Position numbers and translations under genes: made by a program. DNA of 20,623 nucleotides from Atkinsonella hypoxylon (Eukaryota; Ascomycota; Sordariomycetes; Hypocreales; Clavicipitaceae), in the NCBI GenBank assembly GCA_000729835.1, contig JFHB01000338.1, positions 1-20,623 of the forward strand, written 5' to 3'. The notes beneath the pieces were generated by a model that saw only the letters and a list, made by a program, of their open reading frames with translations, did no database searches and was not told the origin of the DNA. Shown here in pieces: positions 1 to 10,393 of this stretch (position 1 is the first letter of the stretch; each line of letters starts with the position of its first letter).

Positions 1-354
1 AATCTTTAATTTTAAAAGCCTTTAAATATATATTAGGTTATTTTAATAATTTTATATAACTTTAACCTTATTCTAGAATTATTACTATTACTAGTAGTAC
101 TTAACTCTCTATTAATAGTATTAATATTGTAGAAATTTTAATAAAAATGCCTAATAGTTCTATAAAATAATAACAATTATATAATATTTTATATAGCTAT
201 TAACTAAAGAATATAAGATTATTTAGTTAAATAGTAATCTATTATAAATACTATATAAAAGCTACTAAGAATAATATCTATATTATAAACAATAAATATA
301 ATATAATACTTTAGGCTAAATATCTTAAGAATAATATATTTATAATATAAATAG
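1..354. other. AT-rich flank, no gene seen
   Basis: This stretch is extremely A+T rich, dominated by TA, ATA and TAA steps. All frames are closed by frequent stops and I recognise no coding pattern, RNA gene or repeat unit. It ends where the much more GC-balanced segment at 355 begins. It is probably old RIP-mutated repeat DNA or AT-rich intergenic DNA into which the element starting at 355 inserted. Confidence 0.5.
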
Positions 355-669
355 TGTTGGAATCGTTATGACTCTATCGTGCGATTCCGGCGCCTGCGTG
401 GGTGGATACAACCGCTAATTAGTTGCATCTGCACACTAGTCTCCACTTACATTAGGGTCGCTAATACCCCTTAATTCCCCCTTAACACAACACTATACTT
501 AAGGCATATAAGGTATCTAATAGGGTATATAATATAGCCTCTTTTACTAGTTAGATATAACTCCTAGATAACTAAATTTAAACCTTTTTAATATAAATAC
601 TAGTGCACTAGTAAACTAGTTATAGAACTAACTTAAAGGAGTATAAATTAAACCCTTAGTCTATTAACA
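355..669 (+). repeat. candidate 5' LTR of the oldest (host) retroelement
   Basis: The stretch starts TGTTGGAATC, a usual LTR beginning, and the base composition changes abruptly here. The first ~130 bp (355-489) are GC-balanced and nearly free of RIP, as are the first ~70 bp of the LTR at 1467. Two ends fit the TG...CA rule: ...AACACAACA at 489, or ...CTATTAACA at 669. I favour 669 because ATTAGTAG follows, which could be a RIP-altered TTGGTAG primer-binding start, and because a TATA-rich stretch (about 520-530) would then sit inside the LTR. No second copy or target-site duplication is visible in the window, so both the LTR call and its end are tentative. Confidence 0.4.
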
Positions 670-1021
670 CTAATTAGTAGTTACTTAACTAGGAGTCTTT
701 AGTACAACTAAAGAGATTAGTATAACTAACTATAGATTAGCTAGATTTAGTAAGAAGAGACGTAATACTATTAGCTAAAACCCTTAGCAGCTAATGCAAC
801 TAGTAAAGCGTGCTAAAGGAAGGGATATCTTTACAATTGCTTAGTTACTAAGTTATATTTACTTATAATAATATTTTAGTTTAACTAATTGTTAATATTA
901 AACTCCTAAGGAATTAAATTACTAGCTAGAACCCTTAGCAGCTAACGCTATAGGATTTAACTCCTTTAACTATCTTAGAACTTAGCTAAAAGCTAGCTAA
1001 ATCCCTCTATCTTTATACTAA
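670..1021 (+). other. leader of the host element, no clear gene
   Basis: This is RIP-mutated sequence between the candidate LTR and the gag-like frame. Stops occur in all frames and no domain is recognisable. It contains the imperfect direct repeat described separately. It may be the untranslated leader or the mutated first codons of the gag-like frame that is clear from about 1022. Confidence 0.3.
772..948 (+). repeat. imperfect 26-bp direct repeat, 151 bp apart
   Basis: Positions 772-797 and 923-948 match at 24 of 26 bases. Both contain CCCTTAGCAGCTAA followed by (T/C)GC. The two differences are transitions of the RIP type. The repeat may be a remnant of a leader duplication or a cis signal of the host element; its function is unknown. 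Confidence 0.6.
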
Positions 1022-1466
1022 TTCTATTACAACTACTTTCTCTTTTTATACTACTTAATCTTATTTAATATAATAAGTTTAGAACAACTCTAGGTAGATT
1101 TATAAGAATTTAAGTAATAACTACAACCTAATAAGCTTCTAGAATAACTTTAAAAGTATTAGAAACTTCTATTAATAGATTAGAACTTAATATATAAAAT
1201 TAACCTAAAAACTGCTACTACTACTAATCTAAACAATAGAATTGCCTTTACAATTAACTTCTATAAAGATTAAAGATTTAGAGATTAAGAACAATAGAAG
1301 AACTTTAAATTTAACTTCTACAACTAGAATAAAGACCTATTTTAAAGAGCTTCTACTCTAATTATTAAAGCGTTACGTAATTTACTACGTAAATATAGAG
1401 TCTATATAGGCAGAAGCGGCAGCTAAATTGCTGATTCCCTTAAAAGAGTGCTACAGAAAGAGGAAC
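1022..1466 (+). pseudogene. gag-like 5' fragment of the host element, cut by the outer element
   Basis: Frame 2 is open from about 1022 to 1466 except for TAA and TAG codons that are plausible Gln or Trp codons before RIP. The best preserved part (about 1360-1466) reads LRNLLRKYRVYIGRSGS, then KRVLQKEE, and is basic and helix-like. The frame stops being homologous to anything else in the window exactly where the outer LTR starts at 1467, so it was broken by that insertion and should resume beyond the window. The upstream LTR candidate and the RIP load suggest the N-terminal region of a retroelement Gag. I assign this by context, not by a recognised domain; a mutated host gene is possible. Confidence 0.45.
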
Positions 1467-1494
1467 TGTTACGGGATAATCCTACAGACCCGCA

Positions 1495-1514
1495 GGTCAC
1501 TAGTGCACGTGACC
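1495..1514 (+). promoter_or_regulatory. LTR inverted repeat with CACGTG E-box
   Basis: GGTCAC (1495-1500) and GTGACC (1509-1514) form perfect 6-bp inverted arms. The core CACGTG (1506-1511) is the consensus for bHLH factors. In the inner 5' LTR (13564-13583) the same site reads CACGTA, a single RIP-type change, and in 3662-3904 it is further mutated. The position near the LTR start (U3) fits an upstream activating site; the role is inferred. Confidence 0.4.
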
Positions 1515-1640
1515 GCAATTATGTATAAGTAGTTAGAAGCAACACTTAGGTAGTTAGATTAAACAATTAACTATTATTTACTAGAACACTATTACTAGAT
1601 GCTCTCTACACTAACTCTTATAACTTCTCTTATAAATCTT

Positions 1641-1647
1641 TATATAA
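1641..1647 (+). promoter_or_regulatory. candidate LTR TATA box
   Basis: TATATAA lies 174 bp into the LTR and is identical in all three LTRs (reverse complement at 3724-3730 and 13431-13437) despite heavy mutation around it. The ~60 bp that follow would be R and U5. A TA-rich motif is weak evidence in such AT-rich DNA; conservation and position are the support. Confidence 0.4.
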
Positions 1648-1709
1648 CCTATTAAATCTAATAATCTATTGTTACTTCTAATAAACCTACGTTAGATCTT
1701 ACTGTAATA

Positions 1710-1727
1710 AGTAGTAGTAATTGCTTC
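1710..1727 (+). promoter_or_regulatory. candidate primer-binding site (outer)
   Basis: The sequence right after the LTR is AGTAGTAGTAATTGCTTC. The inner copy has AGTAGTAGCAATTGCTTC, and undoing one RIP change would give a TGGTAGCA start, the TGG expected for pairing to a tRNA 3' CCA end. I cannot name the tRNA. Confidence 0.4.
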
Positions 1728-1771
1728 TAATTATTGCTAACTCTCCTTAAGCTTAAAAAGCTAAAATTATA

Positions 1772-3661
1772 ATGTTTAAGATAGAGTAACTTTAAAAGGA
1801 GCTTAGTAGAAGGAATTATATTTCTTTTACTAATAAAGAACTTAAAACTATATATTAATTCTATAAATTTTACCGCTAAAATTTAGATTTCTAGATTTAA
1901 AAAAGAGATCTTATACCTTAAGAGAAAAGAAGCTTACTACTTTATTTTACTTACTATAAATTTATTAATAAATAGCTTAAATTATATAACTAACTTAAGC
2001 TAATAGAACTACCTTTTTACTAGAATACTATTAATACTTCTATAGTATAGTAGGTATAAAAGTAGGTTAATAGAATTATTAATAAAGCTAAATCTACTAA
2101 ACTCTTTATAGATTTACTAACAGTAATACTAGAAAGAAAAGCTAAAGCTAGATTATTTAGATCTAATAGCTTAAAAAATACTATCTATAAAGCTAGTACT
2201 AGTTCTACCTAGAATATTAAAGAAAAGTAAGTATAAAGATCTAGATTTATACTACTTACTAAGGACTTAAATCTATTAAATATACCTTAAACTACTAAAA
2301 AGAACTTACTAATTAAAGAACTAGCTAAAATCTTACTGCTTTTATAGGCTTACTAAAGGTTTTATACCTTTAGGCTAAAGTATAAAGTAAAGAAAGCAGT
2401 AGATCTACTTAAAAAAAAGAACTCTTTACTAAAATAGCTTATAGGTTTTTCTATAGAAATTAGTAGGTAAATTAATAGAATTAAAGAAGAATTAATTAAC
2501 AAAATTAGTAAATTATAGAGAGAATTAAACAACAAAATTGCTGCTCTTTAGGTAGAGCAATAATACTTAGCCTAAAAGATAAAGACTACACCTAAGCCTT
2601 AGAATAAATACAATAAATAATACTATACTTAATAAGGCTTTTAGCTTAAGGATTATAAGTAAAAGGCTTTTAATTCTTACTTACCTTTAAAAGATAACTA
2701 AAACTAGAAGTAAAGTTAAAAGTAACTCTTAAGTAAAGGAAACTATATAATATAGAGATACCTTAAATACTTTAGTACTTTTCTAAAAGAATAGAAGCTA
2801 CTATAATTTCTAAAGAATCTATTAAAGTAATACTACAATAGTAAAGCTAAGAAGAGCTAAGATACTAAAAAAGACTAGAATTAAGTATCTAGTAACTTTA
2901 AATATTAGTATATAAATTAATAAGCACTATACTATATTAGAAATAATAATCTCTAGCTAAATCTAGTAAATAAGAGGCTAAATCTATATTAAAAATAGAA
3001 TAACTAGAGTAATATATAGTTCTAAACCCCTAAGGAATAAATAGATTCTATATAGAAAATTACTAATATTAGTTACTTTAAACCCTTTAATAATAGAAAT
3101 ATCTATAAGCTAATTTTATATAAAGAAAAGTACACTATTTTCTACAATATAGAGCTATAGATCTAAGCTGTTAAAGACTACTATAGCTATAGTGCAATTA
3201 ACGCCTAAGAAGCTATTTACATTAAGCTCTAAACTCTCTTTAAAGAGAATACATTAATATAGTATAGGTAGCATCTAGATTACTATAAAAAAACAGCTAT
3301 TTTTAGCAGTTTAAACTCTATTTATACTGCTATCTATAAAGAATTTAGTATATAGATCTAAAATGCAATAATATAGCTAGATTTAGCTAAGTTTATAGAG
3401 TAGAATATAATTAAAGAAAAATTATTTAGGGAATTTACCTCTAGAGTTTTCTAATATACCTATATAAATAGTAAAACTACTAATCTTTAGCTCCTTTTAA
3501 GACTCTATTATAAGCTATACCTAGGATTGTAATAGCTATACCTAATTTTAACAGTAAAAGACCTAAGATCTATATATATTACTATAGTAAATAATAAGGT
3601 TAAGGATCTATAAGAATGCCTTAGGGATTTAGGAAAACAACGAAAATTAGGAGACTATAAG
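1772..3661 (+). pseudogene. gag, 5' part of the outer gag-pol frame (interrupted)
   Basis: Gag packages element RNA in cytoplasmic particles. The frame starts at ATG 1772, in the same frame as the capsid-like part, and runs 630 codons to 3661 with only TAG/TAA breaks. Seen in order: a basic helical N-terminal part; a helical, probably coiled-coil stretch (about 2380-2560) rich in Lys, Glu, Leu and Ile; a Gln/Asn-rich linker (about 2560-2900); then a capsid-like region (about 3120-3640) rich in aromatic and Leu positions, beginning KEKYTIFYN. It ends inside codon context AAG at 3659-3661, where the inner element inserted; the frame resumes at 13617 with GAA GGT ACT. No C-x2-C-x4-H-x4-C zinc knuckle is readable. 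Assignment as Gag rests on position ahead of protease and on the overall pattern. Confidence 0.75.
3657..3661. repeat. target-site duplication ATAAG (left)
   Basis: The 5 bp immediately before the inner element's left LTR are identical to 13612-13616. The inner element's own uninterrupted gag contains the single site (reverse complement at 11417-11421). This proves that the inner copy inserted into the outer gag. Confidence 0.9.
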
Positions 3662-3904
3662 TGTTACGGTAGGATCCGACACGGGTTTGTTGGAAGTAAC
3701 AATAGATTGTTAGATTTAATAGGTTATATAAAGATTCGTAAGAGAAGTCGTAAGAGTTGCTGTAGGGAGTATCTAGTAATAGTATTCTAGTAAATAATAG
3801 TTGATTGTTCAATCTAACTACCTAAGTGTTGCTTCTAACTACTTATATATAATTGCAGTTACATACACTAGTAACCTATAGGTCTATATAATTATTCTGT
3901 AATA
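3662..3904 (-). repeat. 3' LTR of the inner element (243 bp)
   Basis: On the + strand it reads TGTTACGGTAGGATCC...TTCTGTAATA, the reverse complement of the family LTR. The first ~60 bp (element 3' end) are nearly RIP-free and preserve the family terminus CCTACCGTAACA. The opposite end, inside the element, is mutated. TATATAA is conserved (3724-3730, reverse complement). The LTR abuts the ATAAG duplication at 3657-3661. Confidence 0.92.
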
Positions 3905-3918
3905 AGTGCTGCCTCTAC
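3905..3918 (-). promoter_or_regulatory. candidate polypurine tract (inner)
   Basis: On the element strand the bases just before the 3' LTR read GTAGAGGCAGCACT, a short purine-rich stretch in the place expected for plus-strand priming. It is not a clean polypurine run, so the call is weak. Confidence 0.25.
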
Positions 3919-4462
3919 AAAAAAGATTAGCTATTCTAGCTGTTCTAAAAATTAAGTGTTAGTTGTTAGAAGGCGTATTAGATTAAACTAAATAACTCGT
4001 TAATCTAGCTGTTATAAAAGGCGCAGAAAGGTAGTTGTTATTTTATTGCGTAAGTACGTATTATTATTATTATAGTGTAATCTGCAGTATAGGTTGCTAT
4101 ATTTATATATTTTCCTATGCACTTATAATGCCTAAATTACACTTATAATCTAGTAACTATTAAATCTATATATTAAATTAACAGATTTCCTTAGACCTAA
4201 TAGAGCGTTAAAGCTTATTCTATATTCTATATATAAGTGAAGTTACGTAAAATTATCCTAAATAATGTTAAATTCTATAAATTAATCTTATATAATAAAG
4301 CTAATTTATTAAATCTATATAGTATATTCTTTATACAAGATTATTCTATATAGTGTTAAAAGCATTAAAAATTAATCTATATTAAAGTAAATTTTCTATT
4401 AAATCCCTTTAGTGTATTTCTTTATATATATATAGCTTATTCTAATCTTTAGGCATTAGTAA
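3919..4462 (-). other. 3' untranslated tail of the inner element
   Basis: Between the third ORF and the 3' LTR I see no recognisable coding sequence. The segment 3990-4150 keeps more CpG and TpG than its surroundings. It contains a short TTATTATTA run (about 4058-4073) and a 10-bp direct repeat CACTTATAAT (4120-4129 and 4140-4149). Only the part from 4410 has an outer counterpart in the window. Confidence 0.5.
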
Positions 4463-6193
4463 TAGCAGCAAATTGTTAGTTAGTTATAGTAAGCTGTTAG
4501 TTCTCTCTAGAAAGTAAAGCTAAAGGACGTTTTTAGTAGCTTTAGGGAGAGTTTTGCCTAAAAGGCGTTAGTTTTACGCTTAATAGGCGTTTTTACTAGT
4601 TTATCTATAGCTAGCCTCTTAGTTAGCGTTTTTACTTTAGTTAGTATTAGCTTTACTGTAAGAGGTATCTTTTATAGAATTAATAGAGAGAAATATATTA
4701 AAGATAAGTTAATTAGTATAAACTAAGCATTTCTTCTACGTTAAATAGTGCTAAATCTATTACTAAAGAGGCCTTATATAGCAATAGGCTAGTTAGCTAA
4801 GCGTTCTAAGAAGTCTATATAAATATAGTTAATTTTATATTATAGGTATCTACTTTCTGCCTATAGTATATTAATATTACTAGCAACCTTTAGTAAGGTT
4901 TTATTTTTATTAATAATATTATTAATACCTTTATTAAATTAACTTATACTATTTAGTTAGTTATATATACTGTAAATAGCAGTTTATAATTTATTAAACT
5001 ACTTATTAAATAGACCTCCTTTAGCCTCTATTTTAACCTAGTTAATCTTTTTATTTAACTTATTAATTTTAGTAATATAGAGGTTAAGTTACTTCTATAT
5101 AGCGTTACTACTTATAGAAGTATTCTTAAGGTAAGCTTTAATTATTTCTTTAGCGTTAAATTTATACTTCTTCTAAAGAAGACTGTTATACTAGCTCTAG
5201 AATTACACCTTAGCTAATAGAATAAAGAGTAAGTCTATATAGCTAATACTAACTAAGGTATCTATAATAGTGCTATTAATTCTACTAAATTTATTAAAGA
5301 AGTAAATAGTAAGTAACACTACCTATAACAGTAAACTAGTAAATAAATCTATAGTAACAGTTTCTTTACCTCTTTTTACTATATTGCTACTATAGTATAT
5401 AGTAGCAGCTGCTTTTACCTATATTTTGCCTCTTTTAGCTACTTTAGCGTTACCTATAGATACTTTAGTATCTTTACCTTTATATTGCTAGTTTTAGCAC
5501 TTTACTTTATAGTTATTATAAATCCTAAAGATATATATTACTGTATTTTACTAAAGTAAGTAATATATATTGTCTTTAGAGACCTTAATGCTAGTTTTAT
5601 CTATTGTACTGCCTTTAAGGGCAAATTTATAGGTATAAGTGTAAATAGTATTTTCTATATTCTATACCTTTTCTTTAGCTCTATTAGTGTAGCAATACTA
5701 ACTATAGTTTTCTATAATAGGCTCTACATTAGTAATATTAATGTTATCTTTAATTTCTATAGAAATAGTGCTAAAGATAAACTTATTAACTTTTAGGGTG
5801 CTTTTAGTACTTCTAGGCCTACTAAAAGTGCTATATAAGCAGTAGAAATTAAGCAATATAAGATAAGTTTTAATATTATTTAGCTCTATAGCTACTATAT
5901 TACCTTTATAGTTATATTCTTACTCCTTAAACTTAAAACCTTTACTCTTAGCGTTAAAACTATTATTATAATTAATATATATATTAGAAGTAATATATTC
6001 TTCTTTAGGTTTAAATAGTAGTAGTATTATAGCTTAAGTATAGTTACTATTATTATTCTCTTCTTAGAATAAGCTATTTAGGTTTACTAGAATTAATAAT
6101 TCTAAACTACTAAAAGAAAAGAATAATAGTAATAGATTTTCTATAAAAAGAATAGAAGAGGCTAGAAGTAGCTCTATAGAGGCTAGTTAGTTC
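4463..6193 (-). pseudogene. third ORF of the inner element, function unknown
   Basis: This is the counterpart, base for base, of the outer third ORF at about 18840-20570 (coordinates sum to 25033). It lies downstream of pol on the element strand, separated by ~400 bp. The best part, about 5113-6013, corresponds to the outer stretch 19021-19920 whose breaks are all TAG codons, as expected if Trp and Gln codons were hit. The predicted product has a hydrophobic middle and a Lys/Asn/Ile-rich, probably coiled-coil C-terminal half. I recognise no family. Start and end are approximate because RIP has removed reliable start and stop signals. Confidence 0.55.
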
Positions 6194-6592
6194 TATAGGC
6201 TATAGAAATTTACTTTATAGGTAGTCTATTGCCTTTAGTGTAGTATTTTAGTGTTTAACTATTAGAAGTAGCTAAATAATAGCCTAAAGGAATAGAAAGA
6301 GTAGTAACTACAATAATATTAATAAATTTATAAAGACTTTATAATATATAAAAGTGTAAAAAAAAGGTTATATAGTAAAAAGCATAAAAATTTATAAAAG
6401 TAAAGGTAAATTTATAGAAAAAGTAGGTTAAAACAATAGTATATAGATTTATAGATATTTTCTTCTTAACCTTCTATAATTCTATAATATAGGTTAATTT
6501 TAATAGTTTTAATAATAATAAATAAGGAAATAAAGAAAGAGATACTAAAAGATTTAAATAATTTATTATATAATAAAGGAAATTAAAACTTA
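6194..6592 (-). other. spacer between pol and third ORF (inner)
   Basis: This AT-rich stretch matches outer 18441-18839. It has frequent stops and no recognised domain. It could hold the promoter or splice signals needed to express the third ORF, or its mutated 5' codons. Confidence 0.35.
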
Positions 6593-6687
6593 TAAAAAAA
6601 AGAGTTAGTAGTAGGCTTTTACTAGCTAATTTAGGGTTTTCTAGTAAGCTATATTACCTTTTTAATAACGCTAATACTCTTTTTCCT

Positions 6688-6843
6688 AATTTATAGAGTG
6701 CTTCTATAGATATTTATTTATAATTTTAGAAGTATTAACTTTAAGCTTATCTTTAGAAATCTATTAGTTGTCTTTAGTAAAGAACCCTTTCTATTATATA
6801 AGAAATTCTAAATATAGCTTACTTAACCTACTGTAGAAACATT
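6688..6843 (-). pseudogene. chromodomain-like C-terminus (inner)
   Basis: This is the counterpart of outer 18190-18345, the segment after integrase that reads HLEFLI-(stop)-(stop)-KEFFTKDN and fits the FLVxWKxY...W pattern of chromodomains. The reading is degenerate and the assignment tentative. Confidence 0.4.
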
Positions 6844-6952
6844 AGATTTAATAGGCATAAATTTACTTAATTTCCTAATAGTTCTCTATACTAAACTCTT
6901 CTATTACAATTAGCAGTAGTAGTTGCTTTTTCTAGTTAAAAGGGTCTTTACT

Positions 6953-8173
6953 TTATCTTAGCTTCTAAAGGTAAGCTGCTAATACTACTAGGTGTATATA
7001 TAAATCTAGTAGGAAATCTAGGTAAAACAACAATAAGCTTACTTTTATAAGAACCTTATATAGCTTTACTTATTAAGAAGACTATTTCTTTTTTAGCTTT
7101 TCTAGAAGTATATATCCTTAGTGTAATTATAAGTAGACTATATTCTTTACTTTAATATTAATAGGCTTATACTAAGCATTATATTTAATCTTACTTAAGG
7201 CATTTACTATACTAATAGCTATTTCTACCTCTTGCTAATATAGCTTCTAAAGTATAGCTATATTGCTTATATCTATTCTATTGCTAAGAACATTATCTAA
7301 TTAAATTAAATTAACAACAGTAGCTAGTTAGAAACTATATATAAGTTTGTTAAGGGAAATCCCTATACTAGCTACTACTATATTATTAAGTTAGTGCTAT
7401 AGTACTAAAAGTATTGTAGTCTATAGTGTATTTAGATTTATAACTGTATAGTATTAAATAGCAATAATAACTATTTAATTCTTCTATTTAGCTATTCTAT
7501 CTATCTATAGGTAGTAAGCTATAGCTATAAGTAATTTACTTCTAATTTAAATAAATATACTTCTTTAAATATTAGAAATAAACTTTAGATTTTAGTTACT
7601 TATAATCTACTTAGGAAGGCCTTAGTTTAATAAATATAGTATTTATAAGAGTAGTTCTACCTAAATTTCTACTATATATATTATATACTTAAGTATAAGA
7701 ATTATTTACTTACTAAATAGGCAATTTACTAAATACAGTAAGTTATAGAAGCTATATCTATCTTTTTGCTATAAAGTGTTTATTAAGCTAACTTTAGGTA
7801 TATTAGTAATAAAATTAAGTAAAATTTTATAGAAGAGAGTTAGAACTAACTCTAACAACCTTAATTCCTTTAGCAGCTTACTGCAGTTAATTACGTTTTC
7901 TTTATAGGTATAGCAGTAAGCAATATAGGCTTAAATTTACTTATATATCTACAGAAAGTAAACTGCCTATAATTCTACTGCTATTCTATAGGTATTAAAA
8001 TAGTTTTAATTATTATAAACTATTTTAAGGATAGATTCTACAACCTTTATAGGTATATACAGTTAGAATAAGCCTTTTCTATTATAATAGTATAAAAGTT
8101 TATTATTTTATAGAGTTTATTTATATAGTAGAATCCTTAGTCTTCTTTATTAATTTTATTAATTCTACTTTTT
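6953..8173 (-). pseudogene. integrase domain (inner)
   Basis: This is the counterpart of outer 16860-18080: an HHCC-like zinc-binding region, a DDE core and a GPY/F-like motif. It has many nonsense codons. It would have catalysed insertion of element cDNA into the genome. Confidence 0.75.
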
Positions 8174-8352
8174 ATAAAAGTCCTTAATACTTTCTATAAT
8201 TCTACTAAGCTTTAGATTAAAACTATAGCCTTAAATAATTTCCTTTTTTAAACCTTTATTTAATACTGCTATAGCGCTATATTCTTTAGCGAAAAACGCG
8301 CTTATATTAAGCTTATTAAATTCGCTATTATAAGCTTCCTTTTAGTATAAAA

Positions 8353-8853
8353 CTATAACTAACAACCTAAAGAGCGTATTTAGCACTACATTTAGCACTT
8401 CTAGTATATAGAAAACTCTTAGGTTAAATTGCAATAAATAATTAACTACTTTAGCTAATTTTAGGTTAGCTTTATCTAGATCTATTATAGTAAGTAAGGT
8501 ATATTTAATAATCCCTTTTGCTAGTAAGTAGTCTATAATAATATTAATAGTATAGCAGTTAAATTAAACTATTTTTTATAGCTTTTAGACACTCTATATA
8601 ATTATAGCTACCTCTACTTTAGTTAATCTATAGTGTTTCTTTAGGTTAAAAGTATATCTTAAGAGAAAGAGAATTAGTTAAAGCTAATTATTTTTAATGT
8701 CTTTATTAAGTATACTATAACTATTCTATTTACCTATAAGCTAAAAGATAAAGAGCCTAAATTCTTCCTTATAAGCATTAACTTTAAAGAATAAATACTT
8801 ACTAGAGTTATAGTGCTATAGAATAGTGTTTTTATTAAAGTATACCTTTATCT
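8353..8853 (-). pseudogene. RNase H domain (inner)
   Basis: This is the counterpart of outer 16180-16680, ending at the family motif NALSRL (from DALSRL). Around 8270-8335 this copy keeps several CpG sites (for example AACGCGC) where the outer copy has TA or CA, so the two copies were not mutated equally at this point. Confidence 0.7.
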
Positions 8854-8932
8854 CTTAGAATGCCTTCTTTTCCTTAGGTTTTAGCAAAAATATTACTTCT
8901 TAAGCTTTCTTTTAATATATTAGTTTTAATAG

Positions 8933-9703
8933 ACTATTAGCTAAGCTTTTCTTATAAAGCTTTTATAGTAAAGTAGTTTTTTATTTCTATAGTAAGTAAA
9001 TTTATATATTAAACTATAGAATACTCTTCTATAAAAAGCTAGCTATACTAATAAAGGTCTTTAGATTTATAAGATCTACTAGAAACTTAAGTTTTTAAAA
9101 AGCTTTTAGCCTATTATTTATATTAGTAATTCTATTACTATTAACAATAAAACCTAATAGCTAAATAGCTAGGTAGCCTATAAATAACTTCTTTATAGCT
9201 ATTATTAACTTATTTTTCTCTAGAATTAATAAAACTATATTAAGGTATATAAGGTAGTCTTTAGTAAAGTTAGAGAATACAATAATATTATTAATATAGA
9301 TTTATATAAAATACTAATGCTTTTAAAATAATTAGTTTATATACTATTAAGTAAAAGCTAGTATATTCTTAAAGCCTATAAGCGCTATATTTAATGCTTT
9401 TAATCCTTATTTTAATATTACTACTATATAAGATTAATGCTTTTATTTTATAGAAAGCTAATAGAAAAACCCTAATATATTAAAGAGTAAAAATATCTTT
9501 TTACTATATATATCTACTATAATATTTAATTAATTTAGTAAAAGGTATATATTTAGTATTACTATACTATTAAGCAGCCTTATATTAACTATAACTTATT
9601 CTTTTCTTTCTATTAAAGTTTTAATCTATACTATAAAGGCTAAGTAGGCTATAGCTGCTAAGTTGTTTAAATATAATATCTTTCTACTTAAATACAGCTT
9701 ATT
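8933..9703 (-). pseudogene. reverse transcriptase domain (inner)
   Basis: This is the counterpart of outer 15330-16100. The catalytic pair reads YINNIIVF at 9298-9275, where the active family motif is Y-x-D-D; both Asp codons have changed to Asn codons by G-to-A, so activity is lost. Confidence 0.85.
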
Positions 9704-10393
9704 ATAAACCTTATCTAGTTTAGCTTTATCTTTAGCTCTTAGTAGATAGATTTAAATAGGTTTTAGCTACTTTTACTATCTATTTACTAGATTTACTCTT
9801 ATATACTAGTCTTTAGGTATAGAAATAATACCTCTATTATAATAAATATTATATTTATTTATTAAGTTAATAAGTTTAGCTATAACATTTAGGTTTAAGT
9901 TTTCTACCTTAACCTTATATTTATTATAGATATATAGTATATTCTTAGAATAAGAGATTCTATATATAGAGATATTATTATTAACTTTCTTAGGGTTAAA
10001 TCTACTACTATTACCTTCTTTCTATATCTTATAATCTTCTGTAGGTAATAGACTATTATTAGGTGTAATATCCTTAGAAAAATATATATATAAATTAAAT
10101 AGGTTTATAATTATATAGTTAGCCTTAAGCCCTTTATTATACTAAAGATAAGTAATCTTCTAATTTTTTTAGATTATAATAAATTTATCTAAATAGTTAT
10201 AGGCTACTATTTATTCTTAGTTAGTTATACTAAGCAATATATCTAAAATAAAGTTAAATTTTAAGTATATATAGTAGGCAGTAGCCTTTTTATTAGCTAG
10301 TACCTTCTTCTATTTAACTAGAATATACTTCTACGATTTTAGCGGAATTATTATAGCTTATATTACTGTTATATTCTAATATAGAATCTTTAA

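Larger units (their letters stand above)
1467..1709 (+). repeat. 5' LTR of the outer element (243 bp)
   Basis: It begins TGTTACGGGATAATC and ends ...CTTACTGTAATA; the inner LTR shows the unmutated end as ...CCTACCGTAACA, giving inverted TGTTACGG/CCGTAACA termini. The length of 243 bp equals that of both inner LTRs. The first ~70 bp keep CpA and CpG sites, while the rest is RIP-mutated. A conserved TATATAA lies at 1641-1647, and an E-box-containing inverted repeat lies near the 5' end. Followed directly by the candidate primer-binding site. Confidence 0.92.

Noticed and set aside
355..489. Short host gene or RNA in the GC-balanced block
   Set aside because: It is too short, has no open frame of note, and starts with an LTR-like TGTTGG. 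The GC balance is better explained by edge protection from RIP.
3621..3812. 63-codon open frame on the - strand spanning the end of outer gag and the inner 3' LTR
   Set aside because: It crosses an insertion junction and runs mostly inside an LTR; it is open only because this zone escaped RIP. No sign of selection or a homologous frame in the other LTRs.
3919..4150. Possible tRNA or small RNA gene in the less AT-rich 3' tail
   Set aside because: I could not fold a cloverleaf or find A/B-box promoter motifs; the segment belongs to the element tail just before the LTR.
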